Assembly: GCF_014648595.1 (NCBI RefSeq)
Contig: NZ_BMRK01000009.1
Coordinates: 1-64,000, forward strand
Reading direction: 5' to 3'
Source: Nocardioides luteus
GTDB lineage: Bacteria > Actinomycetota > Actinomycetes > Propionibacteriales > Nocardioidaceae
DNA length: 64,000 nucleotides
Shown: in pieces, positions 18,804 to 25,313 of the stretch
Position numbering within the stretch: the first letter of the stretch is position 1
How the letters are laid out: each line of letters starts with the position of its first letter
Translations under genes and position numbers: made by a program
The notes under the pieces: generated by a model
What the model was told of the DNA's origin: nothing
Seen by the model: the letters and a program-made list of their open reading frames with translations, nothing else
Database searches by the model: none

Positions 18804-19094
18804 TCACTTTCGCGAGGCGTTCCGGAGCTCCTCGTTGGCGTCCTCGAGGCGACGTACGTCCTCCTCCAGAGCCAGCACACGGGCGATCCCGGCCAGGTTG
18901 AGGCCGTCGGCGAGCAGGTCGCGGATACGGATCAGCCGCTCGATGTCTGCGATCGAGTAGAGGCGGGTACCCCCCGACGTACGTGCAGGGTCGACCAGTC
19001 CACGCCGCTCGTAGACGCGGAGGTTCTGGATCTGCATCTCAGCCATGTCGGCGGCCACCGAGATGGCGTAGACGGCCCTGGTTCGCTCGCTCAC
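18804..19094 (-). CDS. MerR-type regulator (HspR-like)
   Basis: A 96-residue MerR protein. AVYAISVAADMAEMQIQNLR then VYERRGLVDPARTSGGTRLY and SIADIERLIRIRDLLADGL form a winged-helix MerR HTH, with a short coiled-coil tail (LEEDVRRLEDANEELRNAS) and no metal-binding Cys. Short MerR proteins of the HspR group repress chaperone genes. Divergent from an Hsp20 gene, its probable target. GTG start at 19094. Confidence 0.85.
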   Translation of the reverse strand: MSERTRAVYAISVAADMAEMQIQNLRVYERRGLVDPARTSGGTRLYSIADIERLIRIRDLLADGLNLAGIARVLALEEDVRRLEDANEELRNASRK

Positions 19095-19113
19095 GCCAAA
19101 GATTCTGACACGA

Positions 19114-19134
19114 CGACTTGAAATCTTGTAGTCG
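19114..19134. promoter_or_regulatory. Imperfect dyad between merR and hsp20 (candidate operator)
   Basis: CGACT (19114-19118) and AGTCG (19130-19134) form inverted arms around CTTG-containing sequence; CTTG is also the start of the HspR-binding HAIR half-site CTTGAGT. The match to HAIR is partial. The surrounding 19135-19170 stretch is strikingly AT-rich for this genome (TATATAAAA, AAATATAGAT) and must hold the hsp20 promoter. Confidence 0.4.
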
Positions 19135-19187
19135 ATGGCATATATAAAACCTGTAACACCAAATATAGATCCCGTGAGGAGGGAATC

Positions 19188-19622
19188 ATGCTGATCCGAA
19201 GCACCGATCCGTTCCGCGAGTTCGACCGTCTCACCCAGCAGCTCCTGGGCGGCGGGACCACCAACCGTCCGGCCGTGATGCCGATGGACGCCTGGCGCGA
19301 GGGCGACCGGTTCGTCATCGAGTTCGACCTTCCCGGGGTCAGCCCGGACACCATCGACCTCGACGTCGAGCGCAACGTGCTCACCGTGAAGGCCGAGCGG
19401 GTCGCGAAGAACGGCGACTGGCAGATGCTCGCCAACGAGCGCGTCCGCGGCAGCTTCAGCCGTCAGCTCGTGCTCGGCGACAACCTCGACCTCGAGAAGA
19501 TCGAGGCTGCGTACGACGCCGGCGTGCTGCGTCTGGTCATCCCGGTCGCCGAGAAGGCCAAGCCGCGCAAGATCGAGATCGCCACGGCCCCCAAGCAGGA
19601 GCCCGCAGCGATCGAGAGCTGA
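19188..19622 (+). CDS. hsp20: Small heat shock protein, Hsp20/alpha-crystallin family
   Basis: A 144-residue sHSP acting as an ATP-independent holdase. The N-terminal [15 protein letters not shown] precedes the alpha-crystallin domain: [47 protein letters not shown] and [20 protein letters not shown], with the LxVxIP-type C-terminal contact. ATG with GAGGAGGG 5 nt upstream. Controlled probably by the divergent MerR/HspR-like protein. Confidence 0.93.
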   Translation: MLIRSTDPFREFDRLTQQLLGGGTTNRPAVMPMDAWREGDRFVIEFDLPGVSPDTIDLDVERNVLTVKAERVAKNGDWQMLANERVRGSFSRQLVLGDNLDLEKIEAAYDAGVLRLVIPVAEKAKPRKIEIATAPKQEPAAIES

Positions 19623-19628
19623 TCGTGG

Positions 19629-19671
19629 CCCGCCCCGTCAGGCCCTTACGCAGGTGAGTCGTCGGGGCGGG
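19629..19671. terminator. Bidirectional terminator between hsp20 and moaD
   Basis: CCCGCCCCG (19629-19637) and CGGGGCGGG (19663-19671) are perfect 9-bp complements with a 25-nt loop. The element fills the gap between two convergent stops. Confidence 0.65.
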
Positions 19672-19673
19672 AC

Positions 19674-19943
19674 CTATCCCCCCGCGAACGGCGGGAGGAA
19701 CTCCACTGTGGACCCCGGCGGGACCTCGATCCCGCCGGGGTCCGCCGTACCCACGGGCTGGTCGCCGATCAGAGCCGAGCAGACCGCGAGGACCTCGCGG
19801 AGCCGAGTGCCGGGGTGCAGCTCTGCGGCACGGCGTACGACATCGGCCATGGTGATCGTCCCGTCGAACTCCAGGCGGTCTCCGGCCGTCCCGGCCGCAG
19901 ACTTGGCCGCCGCCCAGTAGCGGACCTCTATAACGTTCGTCAC
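19674..19943 (-). CDS. moaD: MoaD/ThiS-type sulfur carrier protein
   Basis: An 89-residue ubiquitin-fold protein: IEVRYWAAAKSAAGTAGDRL, ADVVRRAAELHPGTRLREVL, STVEFLPPFAGG. The C-terminal Gly-Gly, activated by adenylation and thiocarboxylated, is intact. PPFAGG and YWAAAK favour the small subunit of molybdopterin synthase over ThiS. No other moa gene is in the window. Confidence 0.85.
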   Translation of the reverse strand: MTNVIEVRYWAAAKSAAGTAGDRLEFDGTITMADVVRRAAELHPGTRLREVLAVCSALIGDQPVGTADPGGIEVPPGSTVEFLPPFAGG

Positions 19944-20065
19944 TTTCTCGTGGACAACCTTCCTATGTCACCGCGAGGTTTCGTTAATATGGTGCAACGA
20001 TCACCTCACCGAGGCTCAATGTTGCGTTTCGGTGCTCCTCTTTCATAGACCGAGAGGCACCCTCC

Positions 20066-20812
20066 ATGAGCTCGCTCGTGATGTTGACCAGTTCGCTCCA
20101 GCCATCGGCCGAGGTCCTCCCCGGGCTCGCGCTCCTCGGTCACCAGGTGAAGATCCTTCCTGCTGAAGGTAGCGCGCTCCTCGAAGCGCCCGACTCCGAC
20201 CTGCTGCTCGTCGACGGTCGCCAGGACCTCGCGCAGGCTCGTGACCTGTGCCGCCTGATCCGCACGACCGGCACCGACGTCCCCGTCCTCCTGGTCGCCA
20301 CCGAAGGCGGTCTCGCCGTCGTCTCCCACGACTGGGGGATGGACGACGTCGTGCTGCACACCTGCGGCCCGGCCGAGCTCGAGGCCCGGATCAAGCTCGC
20401 GATCGGCCGCACCTCCGCGGCGCGCGACGCCTCCGACCCCGAGGCCCATGTCATCCGCTCCGGCGAGGTCGTCGTCGACGACGCCACCTACACCGCGAAG
20501 ATCGGCCGCCGCCCGCTCGACCTGACCTTCAAGGAGTTCGAGCTCCTGAAGTTCCTCGCCCAGCACCCCGGCCGCGTCTTCTCCCGCCAGCAGCTGCTGC
20601 AGGAGGTCTGGGGCTATGACTACTTCGGTGGCACCCGCACCGTCGACGTCCACGTACGCCGCCTCCGCGCCAAGCTCGGCCCGGAGAACGAAACCCTCAT
20701 CGGCACCGTCCGCAACGTCGGCTACCGCTTCGTCCTCCCCTCGAAGAACAACGAGGCCGCCGCCGACGGCGCGCGCCTCGCCCCGTCGCCCCGGCTGGGG
20801 GCCGACGCCTAG
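20066..20812 (+). CDS. glnR: GlnR-like OmpR-family nitrogen regulator
   Basis: A 248-residue response-regulator-like protein. The receiver domain (about 1-115) keeps [20 protein letters not shown], the region holding the GlnR Asp, but lacks the full acidic pocket of ordinary response regulators. The C-terminal winged helix is typical: [40 protein letters not shown] and [15 protein letters not shown]. No histidine kinase is adjacent. The next gene is mshD, as in M. tuberculosis (Rv0818-Rv0819), which supports GlnR, the global activator/repressor of nitrogen genes. Confidence 0.88.
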   Translation: MSSLVMLTSSLQPSAEVLPGLALLGHQVKILPAEGSALLEAPDSDLLLVDGRQDLAQARDLCRLIRTTGTDVPVLLVATEGGLAVVSHDWGMDDVVLHTCGPAELEARIKLAIGRTSAARDASDPEAHVIRSGEVVVDDATYTAKIGRRPLDLTFKEFELLKFLAQHPGRVFSRQQLLQEVWGYDYFGGTRTVDVHVRRLRAKLGPENETLIGTVRNVGYRFVLPSKNNEAAADGARLAPSPRLGADA

Positions 20813-20816
20813 CCGG

Positions 20817-20842
20817 CGCACCCTAGGCCGCGCACCCTAGGC
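20817..20842 (+). repeat. 14-bp tandem duplication overlapping the mshD promoter
   Basis: CGCACCCTAGGC occurs at 20817-20828 and 20831-20842, period 14. Each copy contains TAGGC; the right copy gives TAGGCT (20838-20843), a TANNNT -10 six nt before the mshD ATG. The left copy gives TAGGCC, a poorer -10. Confidence 0.6.
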
Positions 20843-20849
20843 TGACCAC

Positions 20850-21725
20850 ATGGCACTCAGCGTCGAGCAGGTCCTGGCCATCGCGAAAGCGACCGAGGCG
20901 TACGACGGGGTGGCACCGCTCGACGAAGCGACCCTCCTCACGCTGCGCAACCGTCCGCAGGACGTGACGATCTGGGGAGACGTACGCGGCTTCGGGCTGT
21001 TGGTCTCGACAGGCTCGACCACCGTTGGAGAGCTGTCGCTCGTCGTACTGACCCAGCACCGTGGGGTCGGCCTCGGCCGACAACTGCTGCTGCAGGCCGG
21101 CGAGCTCCCGGCCGGCACGACGGCGTGGTCCCATGGCGACAGTCCCGCGGCCGCCGCGCTGGCCGAGAGGCACGGCTGGGAGCGCACCCGTGAGCTGTGG
21201 GTGATGCGCCGCCCGTCCACCGATCTCCCGCCCGCTCCCGAGGCCCCCGACGGCGTCGTCGTCCGCGGCTTCGAACCCGGCGACGAGGCGGAGCTGCTCC
21301 GGGTCAATGCGGCCGCGTTCGCCCACCACCCCGAGCAGGGCTCGCTGGACGAGGCCGGGCTGCGGGAGCGGATGTCGGAGCCGTGGTTCGATCCGGAGGG
21401 GCTGATCACTGCATGGGGGGTCTCGACCAACGGGGAGGTCTCGACAAGCTCGACCACCGGGGGAAGGCTTCTGGCGTTCCACTGGACCAAGCGGCACAGC
21501 GAGACCGAGGGCGAGGTCTACGTCGTCGGGGTCGACCCCGCCGCGCAGGGCCGCGGGCTCGGCAAGCTGGTCACGCTCCTCGGCCTGAACCATCTGGCCG
21601 AGGTCGGGATCAGCGCGATCCATCTCTACGTCGAGGGCGACAACACCCCGGCCGTGAAGCTCTACGAAGGACTCGGTTTCACCCGCGCCGCGGCGGACAC
21701 CCATGTGCAGTACACCCGCCGCTAG
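20850..21725 (+). CDS. mshD: Mycothiol synthase (acetyl-CoA:Cys-GlcN-Ins acetyltransferase)
   Basis: A 291-residue protein with two GNAT domains catalysing the last step of mycothiol synthesis. Domain 1 includes LVVLTQHRGVGLGRQLLLQA. Domain 2 includes GRLLAFHWTKRHSETEGEVY, VVGVDPAAQGRGLGKLVTLL and LYVEGDNTPAVKLYEGLGF, all typical of MshD. ATG at 20850, leaderless by spacing to TAGGCT. Odd: two loops carry VSTGSTT and WGVSTNGEVSTSSTTGG, encoded by copies of the dispersed GGTCTCGACARGCTCGACC repeat inserted in frame. Core acetyl-CoA motifs are intact, so the enzyme is probably active. Mycothiol is diagnostic of Actinobacteria. Confidence 0.92.
   Translation: MALSVEQVLAIAKATEAYDGVAPLDEATLLTLRNRPQDVTIWGDVRGFGLLVSTGSTTVGELSLVVLTQHRGVGLGRQLLLQAGELPAGTTAWSHGDSPAAAALAERHGWERTRELWVMRRPSTDLPPAPEAPDGVVVRGFEPGDEAELLRVNAAAFAHHPEQGSLDEAGLRERMSEPWFDPEGLITAWGVSTNGEVSTSSTTGGRLLAFHWTKRHSETEGEVYVVGVDPAAQGRGLGKLVTLLGLNHLAEVGISAIHLYVEGDNTPAVKLYEGLGFTRAAADTHVQYTRR
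21002..21023 (+). repeat. GGTCTCGACARGCTCGACC repeat inside mshD (first copy)
   Basis: GGTCTCGACAGGCTCGACC at 21002-21020 is identical to the left arm of the intergenic inverted repeat at 28002. Read in frame it encodes VSTGSTT between beta-strands of the first GNAT domain. Confidence 0.85.
21419..21458 (+). repeat. GGTCTCGACARGCTCGACC repeat inside mshD (second site, with a partial copy)
   Basis: A full copy with one change, GGTCTCGACAAGCTCGACC, is at 21437-21455, preceded by a partial copy GGTCTCGACC at 21419-21428. The same variant, in reverse, is at 63912. It encodes the Ser/Thr-rich loop before GRLLAFHWTK in the second GNAT domain. Confidence 0.83.
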
Positions 21726-21734
21726 TGTCATCGC

Positions 21735-22730
21735 GTGCAGCTGAACCGATCCCAACTCACAGAGGCTCAGAGCGACCGGGCCGTCGGGGCCATCGTCGGG
21801 ACCGCGGTGGCGGACGCGCTCGGGGCGCACTACGAGTTCGACCGGCCTCCTCTCGGCGACGACGAGCGGGCGCAGATGCTCGGCGGCGGGCTCGGCCCGT
21901 TCGCCCCTGGTGAGTGGACGGACGACACCACCATGGCGTGGTGCATCCTCGACGTCGCCGCCAGCGGCCTCGACCTGCGCACCGAGGAGGGCCTGACCGC
22001 GGTCAGCCGCAACTTCCGGGAGTGGTCGGAGACGGAGCCGAAGGACATCGGCAACCAGACCGCCCGCGTCCTCAACACCGCCGGCCCCGCGCCGACCGCT
22101 GCCCAGCTGCGCCACGTCTCCGAGAAGCTCCACGAGATGACCCGCCACACCGGCGGCAACGGCTCCCTGATGCGTACCGCCGCGGTCCCGCTCCGTTACC
22201 TCGGCGACCGCCCCGCCGTCGCCGAGGCCGCCGCCGCGGTGAGCGCCCTGACCCACTGGGACGAGCACGCCCGGTCGGGCTGCGCGCTGTGGTCGCTGGC
22301 GATCGAGCACGCGGTGGTGCACGGCGAGATCGACGTACGCTCCGGCCTCGCCCACCTCTCCCCCGCCGAAGCCTCCTTCTGGGCCGAGAAGCTCGACGAG
22401 GCCGAGACCGAGGCGCCGGGGAAGTTCAACCCCAACGGCTGGGTCGTCACCGCCCTCCAAGCGGCGTGGTCGGCGATCGCACAGACCCCCGTGCCCGAGC
22501 ACGACCCGGGCACCCACTACGTCGAGGCCCTCAACACCGCCATCCGGATCGGCAACGACACCGACACCGTCGCCGCCATCGCCGGCGGCCTCCTCGGCGC
22601 CCGCTGGGGCGCCTCCGCCGTCCCCACCGAGTGGCGCGCCCTCAGCCACGGCTACCCCGGCATCCCCGGCGACTTCCTCATCACCCTCGTCCACGACGCG
22701 GTCAGGGCGGGGCTGCGGTCCCGACCCTGA
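21735..22730 (+). CDS. ADP-ribosylglycohydrolase family protein
   Basis: A 331-residue protein of the DraG/ARH fold that hydrolyses ADP-ribose from protein or small molecules using two Mg2+. GAIVGTAVADALGAHYEFDR is the N-terminal motif, EWTDDTTMAWCILD gives the DD(T/S) metal ligands, HTGGNGSLMRTA follows, and the C-terminal RIGNDTDTVAAIAGGLLGAR supplies the GxDxDT ligands. All metal residues are present. GTG start 6 nt after TAGTGT (21723-21728), so leaderless. The target of de-ADP-ribosylation is unknown. Confidence 0.9.
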   Translation: MQLNRSQLTEAQSDRAVGAIVGTAVADALGAHYEFDRPPLGDDERAQMLGGGLGPFAPGEWTDDTTMAWCILDVAASGLDLRTEEGLTAVSRNFREWSETEPKDIGNQTARVLNTAGPAPTAAQLRHVSEKLHEMTRHTGGNGSLMRTAAVPLRYLGDRPAVAEAAAAVSALTHWDEHARSGCALWSLAIEHAVVHGEIDVRSGLAHLSPAEASFWAEKLDEAETEAPGKFNPNGWVVTALQAAWSAIAQTPVPEHDPGTHYVEALNTAIRIGNDTDTVAAIAGGLLGARWGASAVPTEWRALSHGYPGIPGDFLITLVHDAVRAGLRSRP

Positions 22731-22788
22731 CGGGCTTCACAGACCGAGATGAGTCGACCGGGACGTTCGTCGGCGACATCGTCTGGCC

Positions 22789-22820
22789 CTCGGGTGAAAG
22801 AAGCATTTCTTTCACCCGAG
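22789..22820. terminator. Strong bidirectional terminator
   Basis: A 14-bp perfect stem: CTCGGGTGAAAGAA (22789-22802) with TTCTTTCACCCGAG (22807-22820), loop GCAT. It sits between convergent ADP-ribosylglycohydrolase and ygfZ genes. Confidence 0.9.
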
Positions 22821-22827
22821 GAGCAGG

Positions 22828-23796
22828 TCACTTCCGAAGCGGCCGGATGTGCAGGCCGATCTCGGGGTCGACGAGGACCTCCTGGGCGACCGGCATGCCG
22901 TCGACGACGAGCTGCGCGTCGAGGGGGACGTTGCGCTTGACCAGTCCCAGGGCGATCGGGCCGAGCTCGTGGTGGCGGGCCGAGGAGCCGAGGAAGCCGA
23001 CGGTCTTCTCGCCGAGGACCAGCTCCGAGCCGGGGGCGGGGAGGCGGTTCTCGGAGCCGTCGAGGTGGAGGAGGACGAGGCGACGGGGCGGGCGGCCGAG
23101 GGTGTGGACGCGGGCGACGGTCTCCTGGCCGCGGTAGCAGCCCTTGTCGAGGTGGACGGCGTAGTCGGGTCCGACGACATCGGCGGCGCCGGGCACCCAG
23201 CCGACCTCGTTGGGGATCGTGCGGGCGTCGGTGTCGACGCCGAAACGCGGCTCACCGCGCTCGATCCGGAGAGCCTCGAAGGCCCAGAAGCCGCAGGCGG
23301 GGCCCGCGGCGGCGGCGTACGCCTCCAGGGACTCGCGCGGCACGAACGAGTAGGCGCCGCCCCGCCACACGACGGCGGTCGACGGCTCCGCCGTCACCGT
23401 CACGTCGGACCAGAACTTCATCCGCTCGAGGTAGCCGGCCAGGGCGGACCCGGCGCCGGGCTCGGTCCACGCCAGGAAGGAGGCGCCGTCGTCGACACCG
23501 GAGAAGAAGTGCTCGACGTGGCCCTGCGGGGAGAGGATCAGGGCGGAGGTCCAGGCTCCCGGAGCCAGGCCCTCGAACGCCTGCGAGGTGAGCGAGTGGA
23601 GCCAGGTCAGCCGGTCCGGGCCGGCGATCCGCACCACGTCGCGGTGGGAGAGGTCGACGAACCCCTCGCCGGAGGCGAGCGTGCGCTGCTCCAGGTTGAA
23701 CGACCCGTAGTGGGCCGCGACCGGCGCGTCCACACCGTCGCCGGCGACGGCGCCGGGCAGGGACAACAGCGGGCTGGTGGGGCTGGTCTCGGTCAC
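22828..23796 (-). CDS. ygfZ: YgfZ-type folate-binding Fe-S maintenance protein
   Basis: A 322-residue GcvT-like protein. The tetrahydrofolate-dependent YgfZ motif K-G-C-Y-x-G-Q-E appears as LDKGCYRGQETVARVHTLGR. The N-terminal FVDLSHRDVVRIAGPDRLTW and HSLTSQ segments are typical of the family, which helps maintain certain Fe-S enzymes. GTG start at 23796 with GAGGAG upstream; it overlaps the fur-like stop by 4 bp (GTGA), so the two are coupled. Confidence 0.88.
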   Translation of the reverse strand: MTETSPTSPLLSLPGAVAGDGVDAPVAAHYGSFNLEQRTLASGEGFVDLSHRDVVRIAGPDRLTWLHSLTSQAFEGLAPGAWTSALILSPQGHVEHFFSGVDDGASFLAWTEPGAGSALAGYLERMKFWSDVTVTAEPSTAVVWRGGAYSFVPRESLEAYAAAAGPACGFWAFEALRIERGEPRFGVDTDARTIPNEVGWVPGAADVVGPDYAVHLDKGCYRGQETVARVHTLGRPPRRLVLLHLDGSENRLPAPGSELVLGEKTVGFLGSSARHHELGPIALGLVKRNVPLDAQLVVDGMPVAQEVLVDPEIGLHIRPLRK

Positions 23797-24227
23797 TCTG
23801 ACTCCTCGGAAGAACAATCGACGCACGCCCCGAAGACGGTCAGATGAGCGACATCGACCTCGAAGGCGTACTCCTCGCGCAGCCGCTCGCAGATTCCGTC
23901 GGCCACAGAGGGGTCAACGCTCGTGACCTTCTGACACTTCCTGCACACCGCATGAAAATGCGGACGGCCCGAGACGGAGTGGTAGGTCGAGGCCCGCTCG
24001 CCGAGGTGGGCGTGGCGCACCAGGCCGAGTTCCTCGAGGACCTCGAGGTTGCGGTAGACGGTGGAGAGGTTGATGGCAGAGGACGACTCGCGTACGACCG
24101 CGAGCACCTCCTCGGGGGTGGCGTGGCGCAGCCGCTCGACCGCGGCGAGGACCAGCTCGCGCTGGGGCGTGAGCCGGTAGCCCTTCGCCCGAAGGGCTTC
24201 GCGCCAGTCCTCAGCCGCCTCGGTCAT
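23793..24227 (-). CDS. fur: Fur family transcriptional regulator
   Basis: A 144-residue Fur/Zur-type metalloregulator. The N-terminal winged helix (YRLTPQRELVLAAVERLRHA ... INLSTVYRNLEVLEELGL) precedes a dimerisation domain with HFHAVCRKCQ and GACVDC, the two CxxC structural zinc sites. The regulatory metal (Fe, Zn or other) cannot be decided from sequence alone. Coupled to ygfZ and 6 bp downstream of the nitrobindin gene, so a three-gene operon is likely. Confidence 0.88.
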   Translation of the reverse strand: MTEAAEDWREALRAKGYRLTPQRELVLAAVERLRHATPEEVLAVVRESSSAINLSTVYRNLEVLEELGLVRHAHLGERASTYHSVSGRPHFHAVCRKCQKVTSVDPSVADGICERLREEYAFEVDVAHLTVFGACVDCSSEESE

Positions 24228-24232
24228 GGCTG

Positions 24233-24736
24233 CTACTTGGCGACCCGCTTGAGGCGCGCCCACAGGTGCGGCTGCAGGGCCTGACCCATCGCGGCCATGT
24301 CGAAGGCGTAGAGGAGGTCGCCCTCGACGTTGCCGTAGAGGCGCTTGCCGGCGGTGTACTCCTTGGCGGTCTGGGTGCGACCGACCGCGTCGGTGGTGAT
24401 GTCGAGCTTGCCGCCCTCGGCCTTGCCGTACCAGACCTCGATGATGCCGGTGTTGTGCGTCATCACCCACTCGACCTCGCCCTCAGGACGGAAGCGGAGG
24501 AAGCCGGTCTCCAGAGCGGCGTCACGCACCTTCTCGCCGGTCTCGGGGTCGACGATCCACGAGCGGGCGAAGTAGTGGAAGAACGGTCGCCCGTCATGGG
24601 TGAAGATCAGCTCCTGCCCGAACTCGAACTTGTCGATCGTCGGGTAGTCGCCGTGTCCGTTGCCCTGCCAGGTGCCGAGCATCCACGCGCACGGGCCGGC
24701 ATCGGGGTGAAGGTTCTCCGGAAGTTCGAAAGCCAC
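24233..24736 (-). CDS. Nitrobindin-type heme-binding beta-barrel protein
   Basis: A 167-residue FABP-like protein (DUF1794). It has the diagnostic GTWQGNGHGDYPTIDKFEFG, then PFFHYFARSWIVD, GFLRFRPEGEVEWVMTHNTG and a C-terminal QPHLWARLKRV whose His is the expected proximal heme ligand. Such proteins bind ferric heme and scavenge or isomerise peroxynitrite. It corresponds to Rv0813c of M. tuberculosis, also next to the sse/GlnR/MshD block. First gene of the operon with the Fur protein and YgfZ. Confidence 0.88.
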   Translation of the reverse strand: MAFELPENLHPDAGPCAWMLGTWQGNGHGDYPTIDKFEFGQELIFTHDGRPFFHYFARSWIVDPETGEKVRDAALETGFLRFRPEGEVEWVMTHNTGIIEVWYGKAEGGKLDITTDAVGRTQTAKEYTAGKRLYGNVEGDLLYAFDMAAMGQALQPHLWARLKRVAK

Positions 24737-24835
24737 ACATCGAGTTTAGGCCGTACGCCGCTCACGGCCCGAAACGCAAGCGCCATCCCGCCGGGTTCGA
24801 ACCGCACGGCCGAGACGAGGCGCTAGTGTCGCAGC

Positions 24836-25195
24836 ATGCGAGAACTCGTGGTGAAGGTGACCGTGGGCGCCGAGACGCCCGAGCGTACGAATCAGGCCTT
24901 CACGGTCGCCTCCGCGGCCGCGACCGCCGGCGCGAAGGTGTCGCTGTGGCTCACCGGCGAAGCGACCTGGTTCGCCGTGCCGGGTCGCGCCGAGGAGTTC
25001 ACGCTGGAGAACGCCGCGCCGCTGCAGGACCTGATCGCGCTGGTCCTCGAGTCCGGCCAGGTGACCGTGTGCAGCCAGTGCGCCTCCCGGCGCGACCTCT
25101 CCGAGGACGACCTCATCGACGGCGTCGTCATCAAGGGTGCCTTCGTCTTCGCCGAGGAGATCCTGCGCGACGGTGTGCAGGCGCTCGTCTACTGA
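24836..25195 (+). CDS. DsrE family protein
   Basis: A 119-residue DsrE/F-like fold: LVVKVTVGAETPERTNQAFT, AAATAGAKVSLWLTGEATWF, LVLESGQVTVCSQCASRRD, GVVIKGAFVFAEEILRDG. A Cys pair, CSQC, sits where DsrE-like proteins carry sulfur. Role in sulfur transfer is possible but not shown. ATG lies 6 nt after TAGTGT (24824-24829), a leaderless start; divergent from nitrobindin. Confidence 0.78.
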   Translation: MRELVVKVTVGAETPERTNQAFTVASAAATAGAKVSLWLTGEATWFAVPGRAEEFTLENAAPLQDLIALVLESGQVTVCSQCASRRDLSEDDLIDGVVIKGAFVFAEEILRDGVQALVY

Positions 25196-25313
25196 GCCGA
25201 CGGCAGTCTTTGGACGACTGTCAGAATTACGCCGTTGTAGTTCCACCTGGCGGACGTGTTAATCATCTCGGAGACTCCACATACCACCTACTTCGCCGTT
25301 AGCATTCACCCCC

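Noticed and set aside
19944-20065. GlnR autoregulatory box upstream of glnR (GTCAC-N6-GTTTC)
   Set aside because: Only one half-site fits the GTnAC-N6-GAAAC pattern, and the second half is in the wrong orientation.
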